A model generated the notes under the pieces. The model was not told the DNA's origin, made no database searches, and saw only the letters and a list, made by a program, of their open reading frames with translations. From positions 2,418,001 through 2,482,000 of the forward strand of contig JAILWY010000001.1 of NCBI GenBank assembly GCA_022113835.1: a stretch of 64,000 nt of DNA, in the 5' to 3' direction. Position numbers and translations under genes: made by a program. The DNA is from Atopsyche davidsoni (lineage: Eukaryota > Arthropoda > Insecta > Trichoptera > Hydrobiosidae). This document shows positions 49,379 to 61,079 of this stretch, one piece after another (position 1 is the first letter of the stretch; each line of letters opens with the position of its first letter).

Positions 49379-51880
49379 TTATTTATTTTTTATGGCATCA
49401 AGAATATATTGTGGATCCCTGATAATCATCGATCTTCTAAATCTTGGATCAATCAATTCTGGTAGTATGCAATCAAAATAGAATGATTTTAATTTTTCCA
49501 ACATAATCGTTTCCCAGAACCGATCATCTTTTTCAATAATGATAACTTTGAGGGGATATTCAACACCTGACCAGACGGCAAAAATGCACTGCTGTTTTGC
49601 AGTAATGTGTAATTGTCCTTGTATTTGAAAATACCATTCGTGGTGGACGTTTATAGTAATATTCTGTTTATTGTCTATTTTCCAAAATTTTAATTTTTTG
49701 TTGAGAATAGCTTCTTCAACACTTGTTCCCGATATTGATAGTGGACATTTTACTTCTACAATTTTATCACCACTAATTCCATCAGGTGTTGCTCCCAAAA
49801 AATCTAAATATGTGTCTATATAGAGGCCACATTTTTCAATAACTATGTTTTCTTGGCAAGCTAACTGGTCCAATGCCACTTGCTCGTTGTCTCGACCATA
49901 TTTGATTGATCTTATATTAAATAAAGATCGGCCATAAAGCATGGCTTTTATGAGTGGTCCACAACTAAGTCCTGAACGCCTTTTACAAACCCGACCAAAC
50001 CACGAGGCTGTCAGGAGATTCCTACGTATCTCTAACCATTCACCGCTCTCTGCTTGTAGAACAGTCCGAGTTTGGAAAGAATTTTTATCCACTGAAGCTA
50101 ATTTATTTAAAAATACTACTTTAGCGGCGTTAAAGCTGTCAATATCCATGTCCGGTTGCTGGCAGTTTTGCCCATAATCTTTATCATAACTAGATGATAA
50201 AGGCTTAGTTTTATAGATTCTAGGGTTTTTAATTTTTAAGGCATTATGCTTTTTACGTTGAAATGTCTCTAAGAGAGCTGGAGTCGGTATTTTAAATATT
50301 GTTTTAAAGAGTAAACTAAATGGTTCCGTCGAGTTATACGAAACAACAGCTTGTGAGCACCGTCCAGAATAAGTCTGGCGCCTAGTAAAATTAATTCTTT
50401 TCCCTCCAAGCAATTTACAAACTACATTATTGAATGATTCTACTTTATTGTTATTACAATTTTCAATCAAGCTACGAGCGTGATTGGCTAATTTTTCTGC
50501 ATGGAATACCACTTTATTAAATAAATTACAAGAGTTTAATAAATTTTGATTCCCTAATTTTCCATTGCAGTAATATTGATCACAATTTTTGTGATCTCCA
50601 AATACGTGGAAAGGGCTATTTAAAATATCCTTATTTAAATTAAGAATTTTTGTATCTATGTCAGTATTTTCGGATCTCCTATATTTTATAGCACTAGTGA
50701 TGGGTATTCTCAATTTCATTATTTGACTTTTTAATATTTTACGCGCTTCTATATGGTATGACGTATCCGCTACCAATGAATAAAATTTACTGCAATAGTT
50801 TCTTAGTAAATGATTGTGACATTCTATTTTTTCAATAGTAATATTTTTATACGGTCGCGATTCTAATAATTTTTTATAGGTACTGCTATCGCCGTCGGCT
50901 ATTAATTTAGAATAAATTAACCCATACATGGATAAGGAACATTTAAACCCCTCCAGAATCACATCTGATTCCATTGAACTTGAAGAGCCGGAAAAATTTT
51001 TATGGCACTCGTGATTTGCTACGGGTTTTCCTATTTTTTTATAATTAGTACAAATCGAACAATATTTGTTCCGCACATCCATGTACAGAACCTTCCCGGT
51101 CTTGAGGCCTACAATCGAAGCCATCCCCGATAACGAAGAATAGTTGGATCTATATGATCTTTTAGCCCAACATCCATCAGCGATAACGGCGATCATTGGT
51201 ATACCGTCTCTATTAACACTTCCACATTCAACTGCTAGCCTTGCTTCCTCCAATGCAGCTTCATTCATACAATCCGTTTGGACATTCTTCCACCATTTGC
51301 AAACTTTTTTATTATTATTGATGTACATATTAGCCGACATACAAGGAATATCCATTATTGCTAACAACTCTTTTAAACCAGAAAATCCTGATCCGATCGA
51401 CGATATTCCAAGAACAGCAGATTCATTTATATTCAGACCACTTTCTTCCTTTCGGCAAAAATTTACCGTAAAGATCGCACAACACATATTACATTTAAAA
51501 TGTAAAGTAGAATTTAAACCATTTCTAATTTCTTTTACAATTTCAACATTCATCGCTTTACATGAAAATAATGAGTCATGCGAAAATATAACTTTAAATT
51601 GATCAATCAAATATATAACATCAAATATTCTTTTTCCTATGATATCACTTGTAAGATTTTCCACCCTTTTTTCATCTTTTTTCACCATTGGTCGATCTTT
51701 TGGACGGACATAATTCTAAAAAAAAAAGAAGGAATTCACTAACTGACAAAAAGATGGTCATTTACGACTTATTTTTCATCCAATCGATTGGTTTACAAGA
51801 CACTAATAAAATACATAAAATAAACTTACCCGTTTCGCTTTTGAATTCTTACGATATGAAAGAAATTTTTGTTTCGGCAT
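49379..51880 (-). CDS. Mutator-like DDE transposase fused to a YqaJ-type exonuclease (2 exons)
   Basis: CDS is complement(51830-51880, 49379-51715): 795 residues, no internal stop. Exon 1 encodes MPKQKFLSYRKNSKAKR and ends at GTAAGT. The 114-bp intron ends in a T-run plus AG. Exon 2 continues NYVRPKDRPMVKKDEK in phase 0. An in-frame TAG just upstream of exon 2 supports splicing over the Met at 51688. Residues (795 numbering): Cys cluster 92-96; transposase first Asp 197 in IADGCWAKRSY; a C..C...H.C.H zinc-like group 236-255; second Asp 291 or 293 in IADGDSS; ECHNH near 316-319; catalytic Glu 443 in KVESFNN, followed by GGKRINFTRR. The C-terminal nuclease (about 570-780) has EWLEIRR, YGRDNEQ (Glu 628), ATPDG (Asp 662), VEVKC (Glu 671, Lys 673) and YFQIQGQL. 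Every expected catalytic residue of both domains is present. The transposase would cut and join DNA; a YqaJ/lambda-exonuclease fold is expected to resect 5' ends. The family assignment is from motifs. An AATAAA at 48487-48492 (minus) may serve as poly(A) signal. Confidence 0.88.
51716..51829 (-). other. Intron of the transposase-nuclease gene
   Basis: A GTAAGT donor at 51829 and an acceptor AG at 51717-51716, preceded by a T-rich tract, enclose 114 bp. It joins exons in phase 0 between Arg17 and Asn18. Removing it adds 26 residues to the longest unspliced frame. Confidence 0.8.
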
Positions 51881-52212
51881 TTTTAAATTTAAAAAAAAAC
51901 GTTATTCTGAAGTGACACTCGCTGTTACACAATGACTAGTTTGTAGGTTATAAACTCTGGACAATTGACCATTAGACCAGACATCCTCAACCTGCGGCCC
52001 GGAACACGTATTCCAAAGTGAAATATGTAAGAAATGTATATAGAAATCGGCTTACTGATTCTCATCTTGATAACGTATTGAGAGTAGCATGAAGAAATTA
52101 TAAACCTGATTTTTCTAAAATAAAAAGGTTTATCTCAATATCACACTAAATTTTAAATAAGCGTTTGGATATATTTAGGTTTTAATGAGTAAGACTTAAT
52201 ACATGGGAATAA

Positions 52213-52557
52213 ATGTATAACCAGGTCCCCACTAATTGCCTGAAAAAAAGGCCATTACTCAAAAATATTCCATGTGCGACAAGAAAAAATGTTGAGTATC
52301 GCTGCGTCAGTTGCAAATTAAATAAATTAGGTTCAAACTCTTATCTCTACTTTGGTTACAACGTTGCCAAATTGAGATGTTTGAGAGGGACATGCTTATG
52401 GGCTATGCAGCAAATTCCATTTTTACAATGCTGCCAAAATTCGGATGAATTTTTATATTTACTGTATGAAAAAAACATGTCATTTCATTTATTTGATTTT
52501 AACTTTATATATGTATTTACATTATACATATATGTGTATTACGTACATATGAATTAA
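52213..52557 (+). other. Unassigned 114-codon open frame inside the transposon
   Basis: It starts MYNQVPTNCLKKRPLLKNIP and contains YRCVSCKLNK and LRCLRGTCLW with several Cys pairs; the C-terminal 30 residues are aromatic and AT-driven. It has no recognisable family, is on the opposite strand to the transposase, and has no splice or regulatory support. It may be chance. Confidence 0.15.
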
Positions 52558-52961
52558 AAAGGTCCCGTCATAATATATATATTTGTTGTCAATTGATTAA
52601 AATTAGTTTTTGCCGTAAGAGAATATCTTCACTGATTTAAATGTATATTTTAACATTGGGAAAAGCTACCTTCCTAAAGGACTAAAAAATTTCAGAACTT
52701 CCTGTTTCAAAATCTATAATGGAAGTTTTGTAGAAATATGTTTAGCTTAAATATGAAACAAATCCTGTGTACTAATAGATCTTTACTCCTATGGTTAGTG
52801 ATCTTCTCGTGCACTATACTGTCGAACATGATCACACCGTCGGGTTGAAAAATGCCGTTTTAAAATTCTAAAGGGTTACGATTTTATATTATTTTTGACA
52901 TTTTATCACACTACAAACGGGAAAAGCCGTTCCACACCCTCATCGAGGAACTCTGATGGCG

Positions 52962-52963
<2 letters not shown>

Positions 52964-53021
<58 letters not shown>
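52964..53021. repeat. Long (AT)n microsatellite
   Basis: About 29 uninterrupted AT units, inside the transposon. Confidence 0.97.
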
Positions 53022-53023
<2 letters not shown>

Positions 53024-53177
53024 GTATATATGTAATAATAAAAACACATAGTTTTTTAAAATCAATTATTTATTTTAAAACATACCAAAACATGTCAATT
53101 GAACAAAAATAACATTATAAGCAGGTTTTGAATAAATTAATTCATTGTTTTCAATGGTATAAATAAAGTTTTGTAGG

Positions 53178-53371
53178 TTAGGTCCGCCACTTGATACACA
53201 TCCAAAGGAACACAATCTATAAAATATATGGAATTTATAAGTAACTATAAACTGATATTTATAATATAAACTTACCCGTTTTGCAATCGTATTTTTGGTA
53301 ATTTCACAGAAATCGAAAGCTGCGTCTCGACAAACAAACGAGCATAGTAGCATCTGAATCTGATCTGCCAT
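53178..53371 (-). CDS. Small two-exon gene or alternative first exon of the transposase
   Basis: Minus-strand ATG at 53371 opens 32 codons (MADQIQMLLCSFVCRDAAFD to ITKNTIAKR), ending in phase 0 at a GTAAGT donor (53275). A nearby acceptor at 53217 would give a short second exon (53216-53178, 13 codons including the stop), for a 44-residue protein, with an AATAAA downstream near 53070. Alternatively the donor, also phase 0 and also after AKR, could splice to the transposase acceptor at 51715, replacing exon 1. The donor contexts at 53280-53260 and 51834-51814 are strikingly alike (CGGGTAAGTTTAT.TTAT). No protein family was recognised. Confidence 0.35.
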
Positions 53372-54139
53372 CTACTGTGTAAACAATCCCGCGCCACCTA
53401 CGAAAGCGTTCGAAGGAAAGAACAAATATATTTCCTTGTACCGCTTTCAAGCCAAAGACGAAGAAGAAGAAAAAGAATTGCGCATACGTGTCTATGACCA
53501 TGGAGCACGGCTCGGCAAATATTCCAGCTAGATTTTTAAATAAAATACATTTTTGTATTTTACTCGCAAAATACGCACAAATTTAATACAATTAATGTTT
53601 AAAAAGTGACATGATGAGCTTAAATATCTTTTTTAATAGATGTCAAGCCTTGTACAGCGATAAATCAACCAATAACGATTTTTAAATACCGAGAAACGAA
53701 TTGGCGTCATGCTCGCTTGGAGGCTATCTCCGTTCTGACCGAATAATAAAGGACCGTTTTACCTGGAGAAATCGTGTCATTTGATTTATTTAATTCTTAG
53801 TTTATTATTCTATTGATAGAGTTGATTTTCTTACAGAGTATTAAAAAAATATTAAATTATATTTATCTATTTTTTATTATTTAATTAACGTCCATTTTCA
53901 GGGTAAAATAAAATCTTGAAGATGTTGAAAAATTGGATAAAATGACGACTTTTTAAAACCAAAGTTTGATAAAGATTTTTTTTTTTTTAATTTTTAAATT
54001 AATAAGGCGCACATGGTTTATATTTAATCTTTTAATTCCAATTGAAAAAAAGACTTTTAAATGTGTAGGATTCTTGGAAAATATGCCGGACGAATCTCAA
54101 ATTCCTACACTTCAATCGGAAAAACACATATTTATCATA

Positions 54140-54305
54140 ATTAAAGTAAATTTATAAGAAATAAAAATATATTGTGTTCGGAAGAAGGGATGTATCAAAC
54201 TTTTTGCATTTAAATATTTTTGATTGGTGCAGTCAATTTTTCGCAAAATCGACCAGAAAATGATCAAAAAAACTCGAATATTCAACATGGCCCTTAATTG
54301 ACCCG
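54140..54305 (-). repeat. Right terminal inverted repeat of the Mutator-YqaJ element
   Basis: It is the complement of the left repeat. On the minus strand it reads GAGTTTTTTTGATCATTTTC, then TTTTGCGAAAAATTGA, TGCACCAATCAA, TTTAAATGCAAAAAGTTTGA and ATCCCTTCTTCC, in the same order and spacing as 48075-48175. The outermost part (GGGTCAATTAAGGGCC) is only loosely like the left end. Confidence 0.8.
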
Positions 54306-56577
54306 ATGGTCGTGTAGCGCGATTGGCACGGCGCCGATCGTCTGATGGAGAAGCACGGAAGTCCAGTGCGATAAAAATTGCGACATTCGACCTGGCAACA
54401 GAAAAAAATCACTTCAAGAAGCGCTTCGTCCCATTTACGAATCGTGACAAGACGGAGAAGGTCTCCTGCTCGCTCTTTCTGATAGAAAGCACACGCGTGA
54501 TTCGGGAAGTTTGGACATCGGTAATGTCCGTGGGAATTCGGGGATATTTTCGCAAGAGATTCGTTTTATAATATGACAACACCGCTGGTCTAATTTGAAC
54601 GCATTTGCCATTACTAATAGGTTAAGGTTGACTTACTTAACAGTTACAAATATCGTTATAATACCAGCGTAATCCATTGTGTTGTTTTTTTGTTTCTTAA
54701 CAGACTTCCAGTCATTATGGCATTGATTCAAAATTTAGACAATTGTTTTAGTGTATAAATAATAGTAAAACAGTCGTTAGAGCATAGTGCCGCAATAAAA
54801 TCGACAATATAGTACCATCATCTACACACAATGAAAGTATTCTTTCATAGTAAAGATTTATAATTACCAATAAAAGTCCGAGTAATAGTAGCTGATGTCG
54901 GCATCGAGATTCAATACAAAAAATAAATAGATAATTTTTGAGATCGTCTTTATGAAGATATTTTTTGAAGATATTTTTTCAAATAAAGATAATTTTTCAA
55001 ATGCTTCAACATTAAAAAAATGTTTATGCAAAGTATAACAGTTAAAAATCGAGTGTGATTTATACAAATATAACATACTGAATTTATATTTATCGTGGCA
55101 GCGATTTTCGTTTTCTTATAATATTTTTTTACCCAGAAACATAAGCTTAAACATCTCCATCATAAAACGATATTATGTTGAAATTATAATTTATTATTTA
55201 ACACAGACGTCTAGTCTTTAGGATCTAAATAAAAGAGATGCTAATTATATCAGAATAATAGTTTCCCAAGCAGTGAGCGGAATCAATTAGGATTAAACGG
55301 TCCCTTTGTTGGTTGACCATTTCGAAACATTTAATTTAAAATAGGCAGTGTTTTGATTAATCCGATTTGTAGCTAAGAGGCGATAAACACAAAGGTCTAA
55401 GAGTTGCACCATAGAGCAATGGGAAAGAACGAGCGATCGCAGTGGCGTACTTAAACGTTAAAAAAATACGATAGAGTAGTTCTGTTAGCTACCAAGCGAA
55501 TTCTGACTTACAAATGTTGAAACTTTTGTTATGAAATATTTTATATTTTACAATAATCTAGTGCATCTTTCTAAAGGTCAGCGATACTGCGGATTTAAAA
55601 AAAAAATGTTTCTCGGCGAAATCTTCTGATAAAACTGCAGTGCCTAGCGTATAATAATTTGTTAAATAAATAAAGTGTATTTTAATGTTACGTGAGTTTA
55701 TGTATTTTTTTAAACTTTTAAAAACCCAATTATTTAACAAAAAAATAAGAAGCTACTTTCCAAATTAACATAATTATATATTATCAAAGCTAAGCAATTA
55801 AAGCAAGATTCATTGAAATTTGTTTTGGTCTATAAAAAATATAAAAATAATTACATGAAAATTGTTTTTTTTAACATACGCCACTGCATAAAGCAAGAGC
55901 TTCTAAAAAAGAAAACGAATCGCTTGACAAAGATTACACAATGCTGGCGTAGAACAGCAGCCTGTGACCGCAGAGGGGAGAGGCCTAACATGGTGCTGAA
56001 GAGTGGTCGGATTACGTTGGATGTGCTGACCAGCAGAGTGCTACTCCAAGATCCTGCAATTGGACATTGTCTCCAGGCGCTGGCTGGGACGGTCACGAGG
56101 ACATATTTTTGAAAAGCACTTGAAAACCATGGAGTCTACAGGACATGGTAAATGGAGTGGGGAGGAGAAGGAGACATTGGAGTTTGTTAGGGTAGGATAG
56201 CTAAGGGGCGATATTATCAAAGACACTTTTCGAAATTGTGGTCGAGGAGTGAGTTGATGGTCTCATAAATAAAATCATATTTATTTTTATGAAAAAACAT
56301 TGACATCAGTGCAGTTGTTAAAACATTAATCAAAAGTAGACGCGACTTAAAACCTAAGAAAATAAGTATTTCAACAAGTGCCGGTAAAATATGGAAACTT
56401 ATCGCAAACTTAAGATATTACGAGACGTGTGGTTGTTTTAGAAAAAACGAACCCAGATGCTGCTAAAACGATAATTTTTTTGAAGAATACTCTAAATTGT
56501 AATACTTACAAATAAAATTACTTTAAATGTTTCTTGCCATATTTCAAGGACCCACCAATTTGATCAAGATGAATCGA

Positions 56578-56606
56578 CACTTACCTGCAAAGAAAGAACA
56601 AATAAT
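56578..56606 (-). other. Second recursive splice site (ratchet point)
   Basis: On the minus strand TTATTTGTTCTTTCTTTGCAG is split here for length: TTATTTGTTC, then TTTCTTTGCAG, immediately followed by GTAAGTGTCG. The junction is between 56585 and 56584. It has the same architecture and strand as the site at 29673 and lies 26.9 kb from it. A strong acceptor abutting a strong donor twice on one strand, at near-even spacing, supports stepwise removal of one very long intron. Confidence 0.78.
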
Positions 56607-58442
56607 AATTAGACAATGTCAATTAAACAAAACAAAAATATATTATTTATAATGTAGGATATTTTTTAAGAGATAGTACATAAAATAAACAAAGATGTAC
56701 TTTTCCAATTTTAACGTTAAAATTTCAAGCTTAGCAGATTAATTATTTTAATGTCACAACCATATCTGCATCGAATAAAATTATTTTAATATAAATCTAA
56801 ACACGTCATAAAAAATATACAAACAATAATTATTTTACTAGATGAACAGTAAAACCCCACAAAATGACAAATCGTCGATTTATAAGAAACATGTTTCTCA
56901 TACTCTAAATTCACACATGAAAATAAAAAAAATAATGATAATTCAAAGCTCGTGATGTTTGGATTATGTGGGGTTTCAGTCATCCGGCACGACTGTGAGA
57001 AACGGTCAATCACGGAGTGATCTAAATTAAATCTAGGACAGTCCTGAAATGTCAAATTATACGTAAGAAACATATACTTTGATAAACAATACATTTTAAA
57101 TAGCTGCACTGAAAGTGATACTTTACGTAACGATGCTATCTTAGCAGAGCTACCCGCTTACAAGATCAACAAGCTAAATAAAGTTATGCAGTCAAATAGT
57201 AATTTAATCAGCGGTTTGAAGACACCTAAATTTAAATAATCTGAGTACATCTGAAAAAAGTCTTTAATAACTCTTCCCATTAAACTTATAACTTTAACAA
57301 TATTTATTTAACTAAGAAAAATTTTGCTCCATACGGATTCGAATACGATACCACATACTTTTAAAATAATAAAATAAAAAGTGGGTTATAACGACACTGT
57401 AACGTCAGTAAACCGTGGCTTACATGGAGCTGTGTAAGCAAATAATTGTGCACAACACGGAAATCTTAAAAAAAAAACTTACACAAGTAAAACACGAATT
57501 ACTAAGTCAAATTGGTGAATTATTTCTTATACGATTTGTAACATCGAATCAAAAGCGAAACAATTTTAAAACTCCAAAATAAAACAATTTAACCATTACA
57601 TGTACAGTAATCTAATATATATTTTTTATATATTTTCGAAATTACACACTGTATAACCATAGCTATTTTATCAAATCCGACCGTGAGTGCTTCCTGTTGT
57701 CGCAACGGCGAAACTAACCGCAGAGCTATCGCGGGATTTCGATAAGATAAACCTTCGCCAAAACCGCAGGAGACTACCAACTCAACACAAAAAGAACCTA
57801 CAGGACGAGGACATAAAAACAACGCATCCTCTGGAACTGACCGCATGCGTGACAGCACTCGGAAAGGAGACAAAGAACGGAAAACAATTCGGTAGTTACT
57901 TCAATTATTATTAATTTAACTACGACTCAGCCGACAACCAAATGGAGTTTAGCCAAAGGCGTATCATTATTTTGGGTATATTTTTTATAGTTATGTTCAA
58001 GTAAATAATACAAAAATACACGCTATTGGTAGGTTTCTGTTCAGTTGTCAGTTGTGCGTTATCGCGAAACACAAACAGGACTATTTGATTGCCATATTTT
58101 TTTATGTCTCAGAAAACCGCTAAGCATTTTTGATTTTTGAAAAGCGACAATGACACGACACGCTCTCCACGAGATTGATACTTAAATAATAAAATTCATT
58201 TAACAAAATGACAGCGCAAATATTTACAATGTTTTGTGTATATAAGTATCCATTATACATAAAATAGCGCGATGTGAATTGATCCGTGAATAACATATTA
58301 ACACAATAAAAGAAAAAAACCTGTGAAATGCACAGAATCAAATAAAGTCATGTATGTGACGGAGATTAAAAGCAAACAAAACTTGCATTACTTTACAATA
58401 GCTATAAATAATTAAAAATCTCCCGTTGCAAACATTTAAAAA

Positions 58443-58496
58443 ACTACTAAGCTTAGTAGTAGTAGTATACTACTAACCTATTAAGGTTAGTAGTAT
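58443..58496. repeat. Two adjacent perfect hairpins of TAGTAG/CTACTA sequence
   Basis: ACTACTAAGCTTAGTAGT (58443-58460) is its own complement. Directly after it, 13-bp arms at 58467-58479 and 58484-58496 flank a 4-nt loop. Confidence 0.85.
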
Positions 58497-60710
58497 TTCA
58501 ATAGGCTAGATAATATGAATTGTTAAACATGATGCACAATTTAATGCTATGGAAGCGTGTAAATTTATAACAAATTATAAATCACGATTTCTGACAGCCC
58601 AGCACTGAAAATAACGTTCGTATTGAAGTTTTACTGAATCGGAAACCAATCGAGTCAGTTCGAGTTACCCTATAAGGCGATCCCGTACCTAACTGTGGTC
58701 TTTTGTATTATTTACTGTATATTGCATTATTATTTCTTGGAAAGTTACGTTAAATTAGGATGTTCGTGATCGATAAATAATCATATCGATCGATGGTACA
58801 ATGACGCCGAATTTCCCGTGAAAACGGCAGGCGTGGACCACGTTGTCGAAATAATTGCTGCTGGCTTCTGCAAGCGTCGATAAATAGAAGCAGTGACTTC
58901 TAAAGTTGACAATAATCAATCACTAAGTGCATCGGTAACATATAGGATGATTCAGAATTTGACATAAACGAGAAATTGAGCAATCGCACATATCGTAGGC
59001 ATACACAGCTTTGAAAAAAAAAAATTTAATGTAATATGGTGAACATATAAATATTGAGGAAGAGTTGCGAGAGATTAAATTTCATAAACTATTCATTGGA
59101 AAATTGGTATACAAACCGAAATTACCATAGAATATAATATTACAAGTAATTTATATTTCAATTCAACAAAAATATATATTTGTTATAAAAGAAGAGATTT
59201 TCATCCAAGGTTTAATTTTTAATACTTCGTTATATGACAAAAAGTTGAAAAAGCGATATCGCTAGGAATTTATTTATCTTCGTCTGTATTACGGAAGCCC
59301 TTGAATGCCGAAAGCGTTCACAAATACAAACGATTTCAATATCCTTGCCATTTGGAATTAAAAATTGTAACTAGTAAAATATGCTATCTAAAATTACTCG
59401 TAATTAATGTTATTATGTGGGTTTGCCATTAGTTTCCGCTGGGCTTATTAAAAAATATCGTGAGCTAAAACGGCAACGTTCAAACAGCCGAAATTACGGA
59501 AATGCAGGTTAATTATTGCAAACCAGATAAATTATCTTTTGTTTGCATTAAGCGCGTCGTTACCTCGCTCCGAGGTTTTCTAAAACCTTTATAAAAATTA
59601 TATTCAAATAGTTTAAACAATGAGAACCACGAGCCGCGTCTTGATTTCTATTAAACAGCCTGGCGCTGTTTACGATTCTTGTTTCTTTTTTAATCATATT
59701 TTTATCCATTACCGTACACGAATAAAATGAAAATAATAAGCAGATTTATGTCAAATAGAAAGTGTCATCGTTGCGTCTGGTTTATTTATATCCACTGAAG
59801 GATGAAAGCCATCTGATCTCGTTCCCCTTTCTGCGCTTGAAATTTTTAGTTCAAACGAAACAAACATTTTTAATTACTCTTAGTGCGTACAACTAAGTAA
59901 GATTATTGTGAAATGTTGATCCACAAGTGTTCAAAACGTATATTTATAAGATGACCAAAATAAAATTAAAAAATGTGTGAAATGCATAAATGCATTGATA
60001 ATTTCAATAAGTACTCATTGCTTGTGATATTAAAATGTGGCTTTATAGGATAGAAATACTAAAAATATCATGGGTTGACCACGTTGAATCTTTCACAAAT
60101 AAAGAAAATTCCTGACGATGATAAAAAAAAGCATGAGGTATACTTTTTTTAAACAAAAAAATTATAAAAAAACTTTGATTAAATTGTTCAAATTCAAAAA
60201 AATATTATTGTTAGATTTTCAAATCTCTCGGTTCGTTTTTATGGGAAAAGCGTCAAGAGGACCCCAGCCTTAATCTGTAACCTTCAAACGAATCAGACCA
60301 CGGCAAATAGTTCGAAGTACTCATCCAAACAAAGGTGCAACTGAGAACTCACCTTCATTGTGTAGGAGTCTGTTAATCACTCCAGTTCCACACATTGCAC
60401 AACACTCGCGGCGTTGCAGAGGCTCGTTTGCGCAACACGCCATACGTTTTCCATTGCGGCAGACCTCGGATCGAGTCCATGGAGGGATTTCCATGGCGCC
60501 GAACCTGATCGATGATCTACGGTTGGCTTTTAAGCCTCCCGAGCCTTGAGAATTCACACAAATGCTCATTGTTTCCGCTTGATTTTCATACCTTAGAGCG
60601 CTACACACGCAGCACGAAATCACGACAACAAATAGTTTATTGTATTCAATATTTTTGACAGAGAGTACTTGGTGGAATTCCATTTTAAATAAAATACTTT
60701 GTTTAATATT

Positions 60711-60783
60711 ATTGGTGACCGGTTTCAACAATCTTTCACGTTGGTATTGTCAAACGAAGTCTTGATAAATAATAAAATATTGA
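60711..60783 (-). repeat. Repeat family B, copy 2
   Basis: It matches 7051-7124 through ATTGGTGACCGGTTTC, CGTTGGTATTGTCAAAC and a following AT-rich stretch. Likely a retroposon 3' end; no body was identified. Confidence 0.5.
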
Positions 60784-61079
60784 TAGTTTTCGTACCATTT
60801 ACATATGCAATGGGCAAATAGCGTCCCTTTATTTTGACAGTTTGTATCGCAGCATAGTAAGTGGATATATTTTCATAAACAATGACTAATGGGTTTTTGT
60901 TATTGCAATTTTTCAATCTAGCTATGATTGAAAAGAAAGATATCATATAATAACGATCAGCCATGGTGTGAAAGCTTCGTAGTCTAATGGCGAGCACATC
61001 TGTTTACAATCGCACTGTTGATTCCGATCCGTTCAATCATGAGAGAAGTAAATTGAGATAACCTAATTAAGTATTTACA

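Larger units (their letters stand above)
48048..54305 (-). mobile_element. Mutator-like DNA transposon carrying a transposase-YqaJ nuclease gene
   Basis: Two long inverted repeats enclose about 6.26 kb. Inside are, on the minus strand, a small 5' exon/gene (53178-53371), the two-exon transposase-nuclease gene (51880-49379) and AT-tract-rich non-coding stretches. A copy of repeat family A (48728-49066) is nested near the 3' side. The element lies wholly within the inferred Mob2 intron and is transcribed in the same direction. Exact ends and a target duplication could not be fixed: the flanking 8-9 bp do not match by eye. An alternative is that the inverted repeats belong to an older element that took in the gene. 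Confidence 0.7.
29674..56584 (-). other. Mob2 intron segment 2 (inferred, between ratchet points)
   Basis: This 26.9-kb segment lies between the two minus-strand recursive splice sites. It contains the LINE remnant (31621-31965), repeat-A copies 3-5, long (AT)n tracts, a Helitron fragment (42375-43041), the CRE-pair island (44610-44770), minisatellites and the complete Mutator-YqaJ element (48048-54305). The 90-nt cassette candidate at 38886-38975 is also here. No other host exon was recognised; the rest is AT-rich and featureless to the eye. Confidence 0.45.

Noticed and set aside
49941..50177. 78-codon + frame
   Set aside because: Also antisense to the transposase-nuclease coding exon.
51144..51602. 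152-codon + frame
   Set aside because: Antisense shadow of the transposase-nuclease coding exon.
53746..53775. Minus-strand TTTCTCCAG|GTAAAA as a third ratchet point
   Set aside because: Donor is non-consensus (GTAAAA) and the pyrimidine tract is short; only the two GTAAGT sites were kept.
55930..56226. Frames on both strands of a moderately GC-rich segment resembling transposon coding sequence
   Set aside because: No motif could be matched to a known transposase or reverse transcriptase.
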